A DNA stretch of 64,000 nt from the NCBI GenBank assembly GCA_030770545.1, contig CM061109.1:14182001-14246000 (forward strand), read 5' to 3'. Shown piece by piece: positions 51,024 through 61,741 of this stretch (the first letter of the stretch is position 1; the number at the start of each line of letters is the position of its first letter). Position numbers and translations under genes: made by a program. Origin of the DNA: Macropodus opercularis. Lineage: Eukaryota > Chordata > Actinopteri > Anabantiformes > Osphronemidae. The notes under the pieces are model-generated. The model did not search any database. It saw only the letters and a list, made by a program, of their open reading frames with translations, and was not told the origin of the DNA.

Positions 51024-51882
51024 AAGCAAACAGCACCATGAAGGTTGTTGGCAGTGAAGTGATGCTGCCTTGTAGGAACGAGTCACTGAACTCACTCACT
51101 CAACTCACATGGACGATGAATGTGATTCTCCTGTTCAGCTACGTTCCACAGAAACCCCTACACACTGCTCCAAAGGCCCAGGACCTGACCCTAAACATGT
51201 CTCTGTCGGAGGATCGGCTGTACGAACTGATCATAGAGAGAGTGGACAAGTCTCACACTGGAAACTACACCTGTGAAAGCAGCACATCAGCAGGAGCGTT
51301 GGAACAGAGATGGCAGCTAATAATCACAGGTGTGTGGATCAGACCTGACCTACACTCAGCGTGATGTAAAAACAGAGGATGTGGGTTTGCTTTATATTCC
51401 ATCTGTATTTGTTAAATAGAGCAGAGCTGAGCATTACTCTCCCACTAACCACAGTCATTCATGGCAGCAAGAAAACGACACGAATAAACAGTGAAAACAG
51501 CAGCAGCATTTATTTAGACCAGGCACATGTTACAGCTACACACAGGACAGACGGCCGGTGTCAGATCACACGTGTGTGGATTCGACCACACGTTACTTTC
51601 TTCCAGATGCTGATCAAGCAGAAGAGACAAATCCATTGATTCTAGTGGCTGTTATTGTTCCCTGCGTTTGTTGTCTGATTTTTATATTCAGTTTGACGAT
51701 CATGCGAAGACGCTGCAAACCTCAGGCAGAGTAAGTTGGACGAGCCTCCAGTCAACCTTTAACACATCTGACAGTGGTTTACAGATAAACTACATGTTAC
51801 TCTCTGTTACAGAAACAGTTCGTCTCCAACGGCAGAGGAGAGAAGAATAATTATGAAGCTGGTTCAATTTGACAGCAACTGA
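51024..51882 (+). pseudogene. C: decayed B-type IgV receptor
   Basis: V exon 51024-51329 and membrane exon 51607-51730 are intact and nearly identical to B1 and B2, and a third exon starts at 51813. No signal-peptide exon is found upstream: homology to B1 begins only at about 50785, past where that exon should lie. The donor of the 25-bp exon is changed from GAG|GTGAGA to GAGGAGAGA, so the frame runs on to TGA at 51880-51882. The last exon with the Tyr-Glu-Asn motif is absent. Two V-domain changes (LPC preceded by Met instead of Thr, and MNV for MNG) are unique to this copy. Use of an unseen alternative first exon cannot be ruled out. Confidence 0.75.
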
Positions 51883-53074
51883 GGTACCAGAGGGACCATG
51901 TTACAGCGCCCCCGCCTGGTTGTTTTGAGTATGACTCCATGTGAGTTTTCATGTGTTACAGTAGCTTAAATCCGTTTACACTTTATGTGTAGGCTGCAGG
52001 AGAAATGTGGGTGAGACAGTAGAAACTAACAAGTAATTTTCTTTTTCCGTTATTATGATTCACATGTTAAGTTAATGTTAAGTGAACATACTAATTATCT
52101 TTACAAAACTCTATTTACTTTAATCAGTAATACTTTACTCCAGAGTGAGTGTTTAGTATATATAATACCTCATTTTGCCAGCGGCTATTGTCAACGTTGT
52201 TTAAACTCTGTCTGTTTCCATTTATCACAATTAACATAATGTGTTAACTGCTCATGAAGAAAACGGGGACTGTGGTTTTTTTAGCATTTAGGACAGAGTC
52301 AGGCTGGTGACTCTAGCTAAGCAGTACAGTATTTAACACAAGATGGATAAATACACATCATGAACCAACCATAATTAATAATTCATATATGTGTGATTAA
52401 CTGTTCAGAAGAAAACATACATCGTAGATGTGTGGCAAAAAGGTTATATCATATTCGGCATACTTTAAAATGTACAACAGACCTACTGCCTGTGAGTCAA
52501 GCTCAGCTATCGTTCAGACACAAAAAGCCACAGTGACACGTTAAAACAGATGGAGACAACGTTTAAGCACAGACACTGAGGAACCACAGAGCATGAACGC
52601 TTCACCTCAGCTTCCTTAGGAAATCGTCACCTCACATCCAAACAATCTACTTTAAAGTATGTTTAATTAAAGTCAAATAAAAAAAAAAGAAACATTTAGA
52701 CAAAGATAATAAACAAAATGACACAATACTCTCAGCCCTAAAAATGAATTAAAACTTCGTAATGTTAACGTCTTTGAACACGTTTCCTAATGGAAAACAA
52801 TGTCAGCAAACCCTGGTGGAAACTGCTTTTGAAATGAGAAGGTTATATTGTTGCTCTGTTCAGTATGTATATGTGTGTGTTCAGTGATAGTTGGAGTCAA
52901 ATAAACCTGCCGCTGCAAGACAGAAACTACTCTGTAGAAAAGTAGAAAGAAAAAGAAAAACACCTGGACTGTAGCATCATAATGTACACGACTCGAGTTG
53001 TACGAGTTCTGTTCAAACACTGTTACTGTGGTTGGGGATGTCATTCATTCCAGAAGCTACGAATACAGAGTTGT

Positions 53075-56000
53075 TTAGTCTTCTACTTGTTGTAGTTGTT
53101 CTAATTCTGCTTGTTCTGCTTCTTCTTGACCCTGTGCCTTCTGCGGGACCCTTTGCTGCCTTTCTGATGTGGCCTCTCCTGTACTGGATGAGAAACCAAT
53201 TAAACTATTAATATAATTATAGATATAGAGATAGATGATAGATAGATGGTAGATGGATAGATAAGATCTGCAATATCATAATATTTGGTACCTTTGCGTG
53301 TCTCTGAATCTTTGATAGTACGTCCATGCAGCAAGACCGATGGCAAACAGGAGAATCAAACTAAATAACACCCAGCAAACGCTGCAGGTGCAGGTTCCTG
53401 TAGGGAATTAGAGCAGAACACAACACAAATAAAGCATCAAATACATCATTACACATGGCTACATGAGGAGGAGGACTACAGCTAGTCAGGACTAAACCTG
53501 ACCTGCAAAGGTTAGAGTCAAAAACAAAGACAAACCCCACCCATGTTTTCAGGAGACACACAATTAGGAGGAATTATTATTATAATAATATTAATTTCAG
53601 CCCAGATCAGCCAGCGTTGATGCCAAAACACAAAATAAGCAGGAATCAAAGACGGTTATTATAAACCAGACCCTCAAACAAAGCTGAAGCTTTACATTCT
53701 AAGTCTTGATTGTCTCATTTCTAATGTGTTGTGTCTTCCAGCTTCCCTCAGGCTGAAGAAGCCACCTGGACAGATGGTGAAACATTTCTGCTGGAGTCCA
53801 GTTGCATTAACTCAACTCTCAGACAATGTGTGGTCTGAGCCTAAATGGTTAAAACCCTGCAGTGTCAAATACACACAGGCCTACAAACTATGCCTGGAGG
53901 CAAACACCTGACTTCAAATGAGCCGATAAAAAAAAAACACCAAACGTTGTTTAAAGTACAGCTTAAAGTATTGCTGCACATCCAGGTTATAACAAGTTTA
54001 ATGGTTTAATACCCTTTACAACCAAAAACGTAAAACTATTGATTTACGTTTCGACTAAATGATAACTATTACTTCTAATATCTTGTAAAAATTTACTGTT
54101 TAGTACATAACGTAGTAAAAATATAATCATCTACAAATAAATGATTTTCATTGTAACAACAAAAAGGAGGAGAACAAATTGCTCTGAAACTGGATCAGTT
54201 CCGTCATCTCTGTGTCAGAGAGTCGACCTGTACTACAACCTGGAAACTAAATCTCCCATGAATGCAGCTGCTTTTAATGCTGTCGTTCACATTTATGCTT
54301 CACCCGTTTCATCCAGTATTTTATTAACATACTGGACTAATATTTCGTGTCCTAATACAAACACGCCCCATCGTACAAACAGCAGCCTCACCTGATGACA
54401 CGAAGAGATAACCGTGACTCCTCCCGTACAGGTTGGATGCTTCACACCGGTAGAGGCCGCTGACTCCAGCAGTGATGCTCAATAACTGCAGCGCTGCTCC
54501 GTCAACGCTGACACCAGACTGAGGCCAGGACTGGTCGGCTCTGACACACACAGACAAACACACCAACATCAACTTAAGATACGCAGATACAAAACGAACA
54601 ATGCTTCAGTATAGTTCACAGACGTTTCTAGTGAAACTGGTTTAGCCACAGCTCTGTACCTGCTCCACGTAAATCTAGCCCCTGGGTTGGCTTCACTCAC
54701 ACACTCAAATGAATTCTGTGCTCTTTCAGTGATGGTCACTACTGTGGGTGAAACTGCAAAGAAAAAAGGAGAGAAAATTAGCTGCTCTTCCTCCAGAACC
54801 ACAGACAAGCCCTCCCTCTCTCAGCCTCCACGTGGCTGAGCTTGGGCTGGGGAGGAGAGTTGGCAGCTTTGCTGCCTCCTTGTAATTTAAGCTGCTAAAC
54901 ATGTCTAGACATTAACAACGCATCACTATACCTCCCTCACCTTCTACAGTAGGAATCCAGGCAAAACTGAAGTCTTACAGCTGATTAATGATCAAGAGAC
55001 AAACAACAGTTTATTAAATGATTAAAACGTTTTTTCAGCAAATATATTGCAACAGTAACATTTTGTCTGAAATGAGCGAAGAAACAAATTGAAACGATGT
55101 GAAGTAATCGTCCACTACTACAAAATGGTTTAGTGAAACAGGAATTTATGAGGTGACATGTTAGTAAAATTAGAATGACTGTAAATATACATGTTTTAAC
55201 TTTACATTGAGATCATTGTAGCTTTTAAATATCAAAACACTTTTCCTTGATTATGAATGAACATTTTATTTTGTTATTAATGACACATCTTAAACTCTAA
55301 AGCTAAAACTCCTCAGAGTATGCAGGGCCGTTCCTACAGTGTGTGGCATCTTTACTTACAGTACACTTGTAATGTGAAGGGCAGGCGTCTTGTTTCCGTC
55401 AGCGCTGCACTGGTGACGACACAGCTCACCGAACCCTGGTTGATGTCTCTGGTCGGGACTCCAAGCAGCGAGCTGACCGTGGTTGTTGTGCCGTTATCGT
55501 GAAGGGTGGAGGTGGTGGTTGAATTGACTTTACTGTCCAGAGAGCCGGTAAACCACCTCACCTCAGCAGGAGGCCTGGACCCAGCAGCCGTACAGGTAGC
55601 AAGCGGAACTTCTTCATCACCCAATAGAGGAAGACTATCCTTCACGCTGATGACTGGAGGCACTACGAGAGGAACCCACACAAAAAAGTCACCATGCAGC
55701 CCAAGGCTGAATATGCAAATCTAGCTTTTTGTCTCTTTCACACACAAACACAAATATTTTTCATACCAAGCACATTTAGAGATATCTCTGTCCTGAAAAA
55801 TCCGCTGGGGAACAGAGTAAATATGCAAAAGTAGATGTCTTCATCCAGCAACGTTACGTCAGGTAACTGGAGAGTTCCATTGTAAGCAGTAAAGTTTCCA
55901 ATGAACTTGAACCGATCATCAGCTTTGTTGAAGGTGAAGGTTCCATCAGGCAGGATCGTAAAGAAATTTTCATGACTGTTTGATTCCCCATCTTTCCTCT

Positions 56001-57139
56001 GCCATGAAATCTGGGTGAGGGACTCTGTGGCTCCAGTGAGGCTGCAGGGTAAGCGGTTCCTCCAAGAACCACTGACACGTTTCCTTCGATCACCTGGGAA
56101 ACTAACGAAACACAAACACAAGTAGAAGCATGTGAGAGGTTTCTCTGGGAGGTTGTGACTGTCAAACAGCTATTTGCTAAATAAAAAATCATTCAGACAG
56201 TTGTTTAATAACTGGTGTTGAAGGGAATGGAAAACTGCAACGATACTGGACAACTGTGTAAACAAGGGGGGACACTGCACCTACTTCCTGCCTGAGTTAA
56301 GGCCTGGCTTTGCTAAGATCATGTGTCTGGTTCATTTTGGTGTTTTCCAGGCAGGAGACTGAGAAGAGTAAGAGACTACATGTCAGTGTTTCACTCCCAC
56401 TGGCCATTGTATTAGTTACAGTACGGTGCAGAATATTTCAATTCACAGCAACTCTGTCATCGGTTCTAGTTTCCTTTTCCTTCCTGTAAATGAGGCTTGA
56501 AGAAATAAACCTTCAGACCTCGACTGCTGATTGATAGCCAGCGGCCTTGGTGTTAAAAACACACCAAAACGGAGGATAACTGGGTGTAACGTTGGCTTTG
56601 TTTTGCTGGATAAAGGTCTAGACCTGTTGTTTATGCATTTCATGATCATCTACTTGAGGACACATCCATCCTCCCTAAACAGTGATCTTCCCACACTGCC
56701 CTGCTTTAACCCCATTCTAGGAATCAGACCATCAATGTGATTCACCTTTGGACATTAACTAAATGAAGCCACTGTTTCTCTGGAGGCCTCAGCTTCCTGT
56801 CGTTTTTCAGTACAGTAGGATCCATTGAATCTCCTTTGTTCTGTGGCATTTGGAGCGTCTTTTGTCCAGTATTACAGCAGATCTTCAGTCTATTATAACC
56901 ACACACCAGCCTCTAGATGTTCTCACTACATGTACATTATATTTAGGAACATTCATTCCTGCCATTAGCTGCGCGTTAAACGTGGTTTAATCTGGATTTC
57001 AGACACATTTGTCTTCACATTTCATTCCAAGTCCAACCTACACAGTTAACGTGATGTTTACTGTCCACCCACCTTGAACCATCCAGCTCAGGTTTAATGA
57101 AGCGATCAGCAGCAGGATCCATGGAGAAAATCCGCTCAT
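53075..57139 (-). pseudogene. N2: nectin/PVR-like paralogue with frameshifted V exon
   Basis: Second copy of the N1 gene: exons 57139-57073, 56101-55767, 55662-55360, 54753-54660, 54540-54392, 53397-53292 and 53183-53075. The V exon lacks 4 bp relative to N1, between GGAACCGC and TTACCC just before the first V-domain cysteine, which breaks the frame with the normal acceptor. Another CAG acceptor 8 nt downstream (exon start 56093) would restore the frame but replace the first strand with a basic segment containing RRKR. All other exons are intact. Domains two and three are almost identical to N1; the V domain differs in the NPENFF/NSHENFF and following region, and the tail is longer (36 codons from 53183) and glutamine-rich. 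It may be a pseudogene, or functional through the alternative acceptor. Confidence 0.65.
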
Positions 57140-58043
57140 AGCGAGGTCCGTTAAAATATATATATTTATATCCTAACCACGTTTAGAGGCATCGTCCAGC
57201 AACGTTCTTGAAGTTAAATGGATCGACTTTAAAAAAACTCAAAAATTTCTTGACCGTTTGAAGATTCAGAAAGTAAATACAAAGCTTCGGATGTGTCCTT
57301 TTACCTTCTGAAGATTCAGATGAACTGAAATCTATCGGCAATTCTATGGACGACGTGCGTTTAATCATGGAGGATTGTAAAGAAATTGCCTTTGTCTCGA
57401 TTCCCCTTCAGCAGCTGTGAAGAGCTTCCTCTTTCTCCTGGTTGGAATGTAGCTGCTACAGCTTCATCTTCTTCTTCTTCTTGTCTTTAGCTCCACCTAC
57501 TGTGCTTCAGTGTGAACCTGAGTTACCTACTTTCCTAAAGAAATATTGATCCAAACCAAATTATTGTATATTGTTTAATAATCAATGATGTATTTTTTTT
57601 TAAATCTTATTAACTAACCAATAATTCAAGTCACTTTTATTTCTTCATTTCATTCCAACCTCAGCTGTTGCTTTGTCACTTGTGCCTTCACTTCTTCTCT
57701 CTGTTGATTATATTTCTGACTCAAACATCATCTGTTCACATGTTTTACTGATTCTTCCACTGGACAAGCGTCACATAAACCTGTTGGGTTCTTTCCTGCT
57801 GTGTAACGTTTTAACCCCACAAGCATCGTTTTGTGTTTGTCCTGACGGCTTTAACTACTGGAACACAAACACTAAAACTGTCCTTACGTCAGATTCATGA
57901 ATTCCCATGAATTGATCCTGGTTTGAGGCCTTGTTAACACCTGGCTTTACTCACATACAGTTGCAAAAACAAGTCTGTGAATCTGTGGGATTCTTTTGTC
58001 TGGTTTCCTCTTAGGCGTTTCTGCCTGATGAGCTCTGTGGCAG
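53150..58043. repeat. Segmental duplication block 2, right copy (N2)
   Basis: Counterpart of 45790-50394, ending at GATGAGCTCTGTGGCAG. It contains extra material near 53220-53262 (GATA repeat) and near 53960-54110 that the left copy lacks. Confidence 0.85.
53220..53262. repeat. GATA-type microsatellite
   Basis: Imperfect GATA/GATG tandem tract in the last intron of N2. The N1 copy has only a short GACAGATAAT remnant, so it expanded after the duplication. Confidence 0.85.
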
Positions 58044-58131
58044 CAATGAGGCTGGAGGGTAAAGTAGCAGGACACATCCTTTTCTCCTCTGCTTCTTCCT
58101 ACAACAACTAATAGGAGCCATTATTTAAAGG

Positions 58132-58172
58132 GCGGCAGTGGCTCAGAGGTAGAGATGTTGGCCACCAATCAC
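58132..58172 (+). mobile_element. Truncated tRNA-derived SINE head
   Basis: GGCGGCAGTGGCTCAGAGGT followed by AGAGATGTTGGCC is the tRNA-derived 5' head of a common fish SINE, with an A-box-like TGGCTCAGAGG. The rest of the element is not recognisable. It sits at the junction between the two duplication blocks. Confidence 0.6.
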
Positions 58173-58414
58173 CTTCAGCGTGTGAACTACTTATAAAATG
58201 ACCATGTCAAAATGAGCTACCTACTATAAAAATGCAAAACATATTTATTTATAAATATATTGAGTCTTCTTTATTTGTACAATATATGCTTCATTACTGC
58301 ACGAACCCATATTGAATCAACCTCAGCATCATCCTAAAAAGGCAGCACATCAATGTAGCGACTGGCTCCAGTAAAACAACGTCTTGAAAGCGTTTGTCAA
58401 ACTCTGACACATTT

Positions 58415-58742
58415 CTCATCTAGTGTCAAGCTGCGAACCTTCCGTTGCGTCTCCAGCTCTGACGCGAGCTTTTGGAAGTTGCCCAAATCATGTCAGCTTT
58501 GAGGAAAGATGCTGCATTTTACGTCTGAAAGAATTAACTGAGCTGATCATACTGATCACGTTTCTGTCTTTTCCTTGCTGCTCTACGTTAAGGTCATTCA
58601 ACATGTTGGTCAGATCGGTTAAAAATGCTAAGTCTAGCAGCCACTGGTCGTCGTTTAGTTGGTTGTATTCTGCATGTTTAGCTCCACGGAAAAACTCCGT
58701 CATCTCCTGATGTAGAGCTCGAATGTCCCTCGACCAAGCCAC
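58415..58742 (-). mobile_element. hAT-type transposase relic
   Basis: A minus-strand reading frame at 58742-58488 contains QWLLDLAFLTDLTNMLNDLN and ELHQEM-like sequence, with homologous sequence continuing leftwards out of frame to about 58415. The pattern is that of hAT-derived ZBED5/GTF2IRD2-type transposase proteins. Only a fragment is present, without zinc finger, catalytic residues or terminal repeats, so it is a dead relic. It lies at the junction between the N2 block and the A2/B2 block. Confidence 0.65.
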
Positions 58743-58823
58743 CTCACGTCAGTGTGTAGCAACAACTCAGGCTTCATGTACTACTACAAATATACTAACG
58801 TTGGTTTGTAGTTTAATATACCG

Positions 58824-58838
58824 CCACTAGAGGGCGGT
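58824..58838 (+). promoter_or_regulatory. CTCF-like motif with downstream TATA, right block
   Basis: Same 15-base motif CCACTAGAGGGCGGT and following TATATAAA as at 38799, at the left edge of the second copy of block 1. It is unchanged although neighbouring bases have drifted. Confidence 0.45.
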
Positions 58839-59778
58839 GCTATATAAACCTTATTATTCCTTGAGTCGTTTCTGTTTAAGAAAATGCTGTGACAATGTCC
58901 TTTATTTCGTTTTATTTATGTGGCTACAAAATGCAAAGTCATAGCGAGTGGTGACATAATGAGATTTAAGCTTCTATATAATATAAACTACAACTAAAAT
59001 ACAGCTAGTATGGTCGGGAACATAGGGAGTAGTCGTTTATACCTGTGATGGTTAAACCCAGAGGTCTGTCTCCTCACTTTACTCTAATTTCTACTTCTTC
59101 TTCTTCTTTCTGTTTTTTTCTTCTGTTTTGAGTCTGAAATTCCAGATGTGGGAAACGATGTTGTTGAAATAGCTCAGATTCATCTGAAAGTTGTGTTTCA
59201 GCGTTTGAGCCAAAAATAGATGCAACCTTCTGATCTGAGAGACAGTGAAAAACCATTTAAGACGCCAAAGCCTGTCTGCAGGTGGCGTAACTAGTAATAT
59301 CAGTAAGTGCACATAACACGTCCCACATAAAATTCTGCATAAACACGTACACAAAAAGCGTATTGATATGGACACAAATCACCAGCGTCCGCTGCCTGCA
59401 TGAAACAATTTCGTCTGTGTGTCAAAGTTTCAGGAAGGTTTAACATTAAACTCTGTCCTTGGTTTTTAGCTGGTGTATCAGAATAAAGAATGAAGTATTT
59501 TTGAATGAAGCTTCTTTTTATATTGTTAATTAAAGAAACAACACTGACGACACTGGTAGATGGAAACACTCACGACTGGTAAGTAGGTGTAGTTGCTATA
59601 TTTGTCAAAATGTACCTTTGAAGTGGTTTTAATAATTTGTTTAATGAGTAAATAACCTCTGTCATAAATTGTTTGATCTGAAATATGTCTTTAATTCAGA
59701 ATCAGCTTTATTGCTGCACATTTTGTTTGAGCCACATGAAGATGAAAGCTGCTCTTTAAAATTTTACTTTAAGGTGCG

Positions 59779-60220
59779 ATGGAGGATTTTACCACATATC
59801 TGGGCATCAGGAGGATGTTGATGTGTTTCCTGTTGTGCATTTTCTCAGCTGCAGGTAAAACTCATTTGTAACGTGACGACTTATTGTAGTTTGCTGGACA
59901 AGTTTGTTGGAAAATGTGGCTCTACCTTACTCAAATATTTAAAAATGTAATTTGTCGAATAGGAAGAAGAGCTTGTCTGTGGGGTTTGTTACCTTGGTCT
60001 GATTCATCTGGTGATTTCGTGTTCGATTTGTTGTTCGTGGTGCATGTTTCCTGCTCTTCATTTTGGTTTTGTTCGTTGTGCGAGTAGCCTGTAAACGCTG
60101 CACAGGGTAAGTTGCATTTGACTCCAGTTCATCTCCAACACCCTACAGATGTGAGCCCAGTGAATATACACAGAATAATAAATAAACGCCTCTCTCTGCT
60201 TCAGAAACAACCATCGGTAA
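59779..60220 (+). pseudogene. A2: A-type receptor lacking its V exon
   Basis: The signal-peptide exon 59779-59854 is intact (start MEDFTTYLGIRR) with a good donor. Homology to A1 then stops near 59957 and resumes near 60030 inside the membrane exon. The whole V exon, the acceptor and the first part of the membrane exon are deleted and replaced by about 70 unrelated bases. The remainder of the membrane exon, its donor at 60107 and the short last exon (stop at 60218-60220) remain. No Ig domain can be made, so this is a pseudogene created by deletion. Confidence 0.9.
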
Positions 60221-61741
60221 ATACATCAGCCGTGGATCTACTGTACAGTCTGAAATGTGACGGACAGCTCATCGCGTCTCAACCTTCATCGTCAAAAGCA
60301 GATGTGGCAGAGATGATGAGAGGAAGAGTCACATTCTGTTCCGACTGTTTTCTACAGCGTGTGCAGCTCCTCCATGTGACCAGTAGGGGGCAGGACCACC
60401 CTGTTCTTAGGAAAGGATTCTGGTTTGAACATTTCTTAAGGGTAAACATTGGCTCATTTGGAGGAATAAGCTTAGGGTCCAGTGTGGCTCTACTCTACAT
60501 ACTGGAACATATTAGTCATGTACACATGTTTTCGCATAGTCTCTGGCTTTTCAACCACTGGGTGTGTACACGAATCTCCCACTAAATGCTAAATTTAGAC
60601 CATTGCACACAGGACTAACATGAAGACATTCTGCTTTTTGTCCAAGTGTTTCTCATCTGTGGCCTGTTGAGGTTCACCTCGAATGGTCTCAGTGTTTGGA
60701 ACATGTTTACTGGATGCTCTTCCAACCAACTGCAGATGCTCAGAGCTCACTCATTCATCATCTTAGCTGCTACAGACAACTTCCACCCCCCAGTTAACCT
60801 GACGTGTCTTTGGTGAGGTAACGCTCTCCACACACCCTGGACCTGAACCATGTGAACCCATCATCTGAAGCACTTTAACAGGACACATCGTCTTGAGCTC
60901 TAACCACTACACCACCCAGGCTGAGAGCTGCAGCAGGAGACGGGGTTTGTGTAGCAATGTCCTTATTGTCATGGAAACAGATTCAGGAAAAATCGTTGAG
61001 GTTTCTCTGTCTCGTGGGTCACAACCGCACAAATTCCAGTTGTTGATGAGCCGAACAAGGTAGTTGCACATCCAGCTTTACAACACAAGCCTGGGAAACG
61101 ACTGCTACAGCATGAATAGGACCTGCTGGCGTCATAACAGTTCTCTGAACATCAGCCAGTTGATCAGACAACGTTGAAGGTCATACACAGCTTCTCACCA
61201 TTTAACACACTTCTCAACCGCAAAGACAAACAACTAGCACATTACTAACACGTGGGCACTGGCCACCAGCGATACTTCCTGTGTGGAAACTGCTGCTGCT
61301 GCTGTGTAGCTTCTCAACAGGCTTCATTCAACATGGCTCATTATTTCATCTCTGTAAGTTGGGTGAATTTGTAATCGATATTTTGCTCTTCCTGTTGCTC
61401 AAGTGATATGAAATTCAAGTTGCACAATAGATGAGAGATAAAGAAAGACCACAGCTGATGCAAGACACTCACTGGTAAGAGCTTTTACTTGCTGCAATTG
61501 AGGAGAGGTTGTCGACATTATAATATTTTGTTGTGTACTGTTTACAACTGCAATTGATTCAATTTGAACTTTATGACCTGCGTATATTGAGTTTTTTGTT
61601 TGGATAGTTTGTGATTTAACTGTATTTAATGATGTTGTTTCTTTAAGTTAAGTTAAAACGCTTTGAAAAGAATAACAGTGATTGTATTTACATCCAAAAC
61701 CACATAAACACGAAAACAAATGATCTTTTCTTTAAGGTGCA

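Noticed and set aside
55738..56121. N2 V exon as a normal functional V domain
   Set aside because: With the acceptor used in N1 the 4-bp deletion breaks the frame; the open frame seen depends on a different acceptor.
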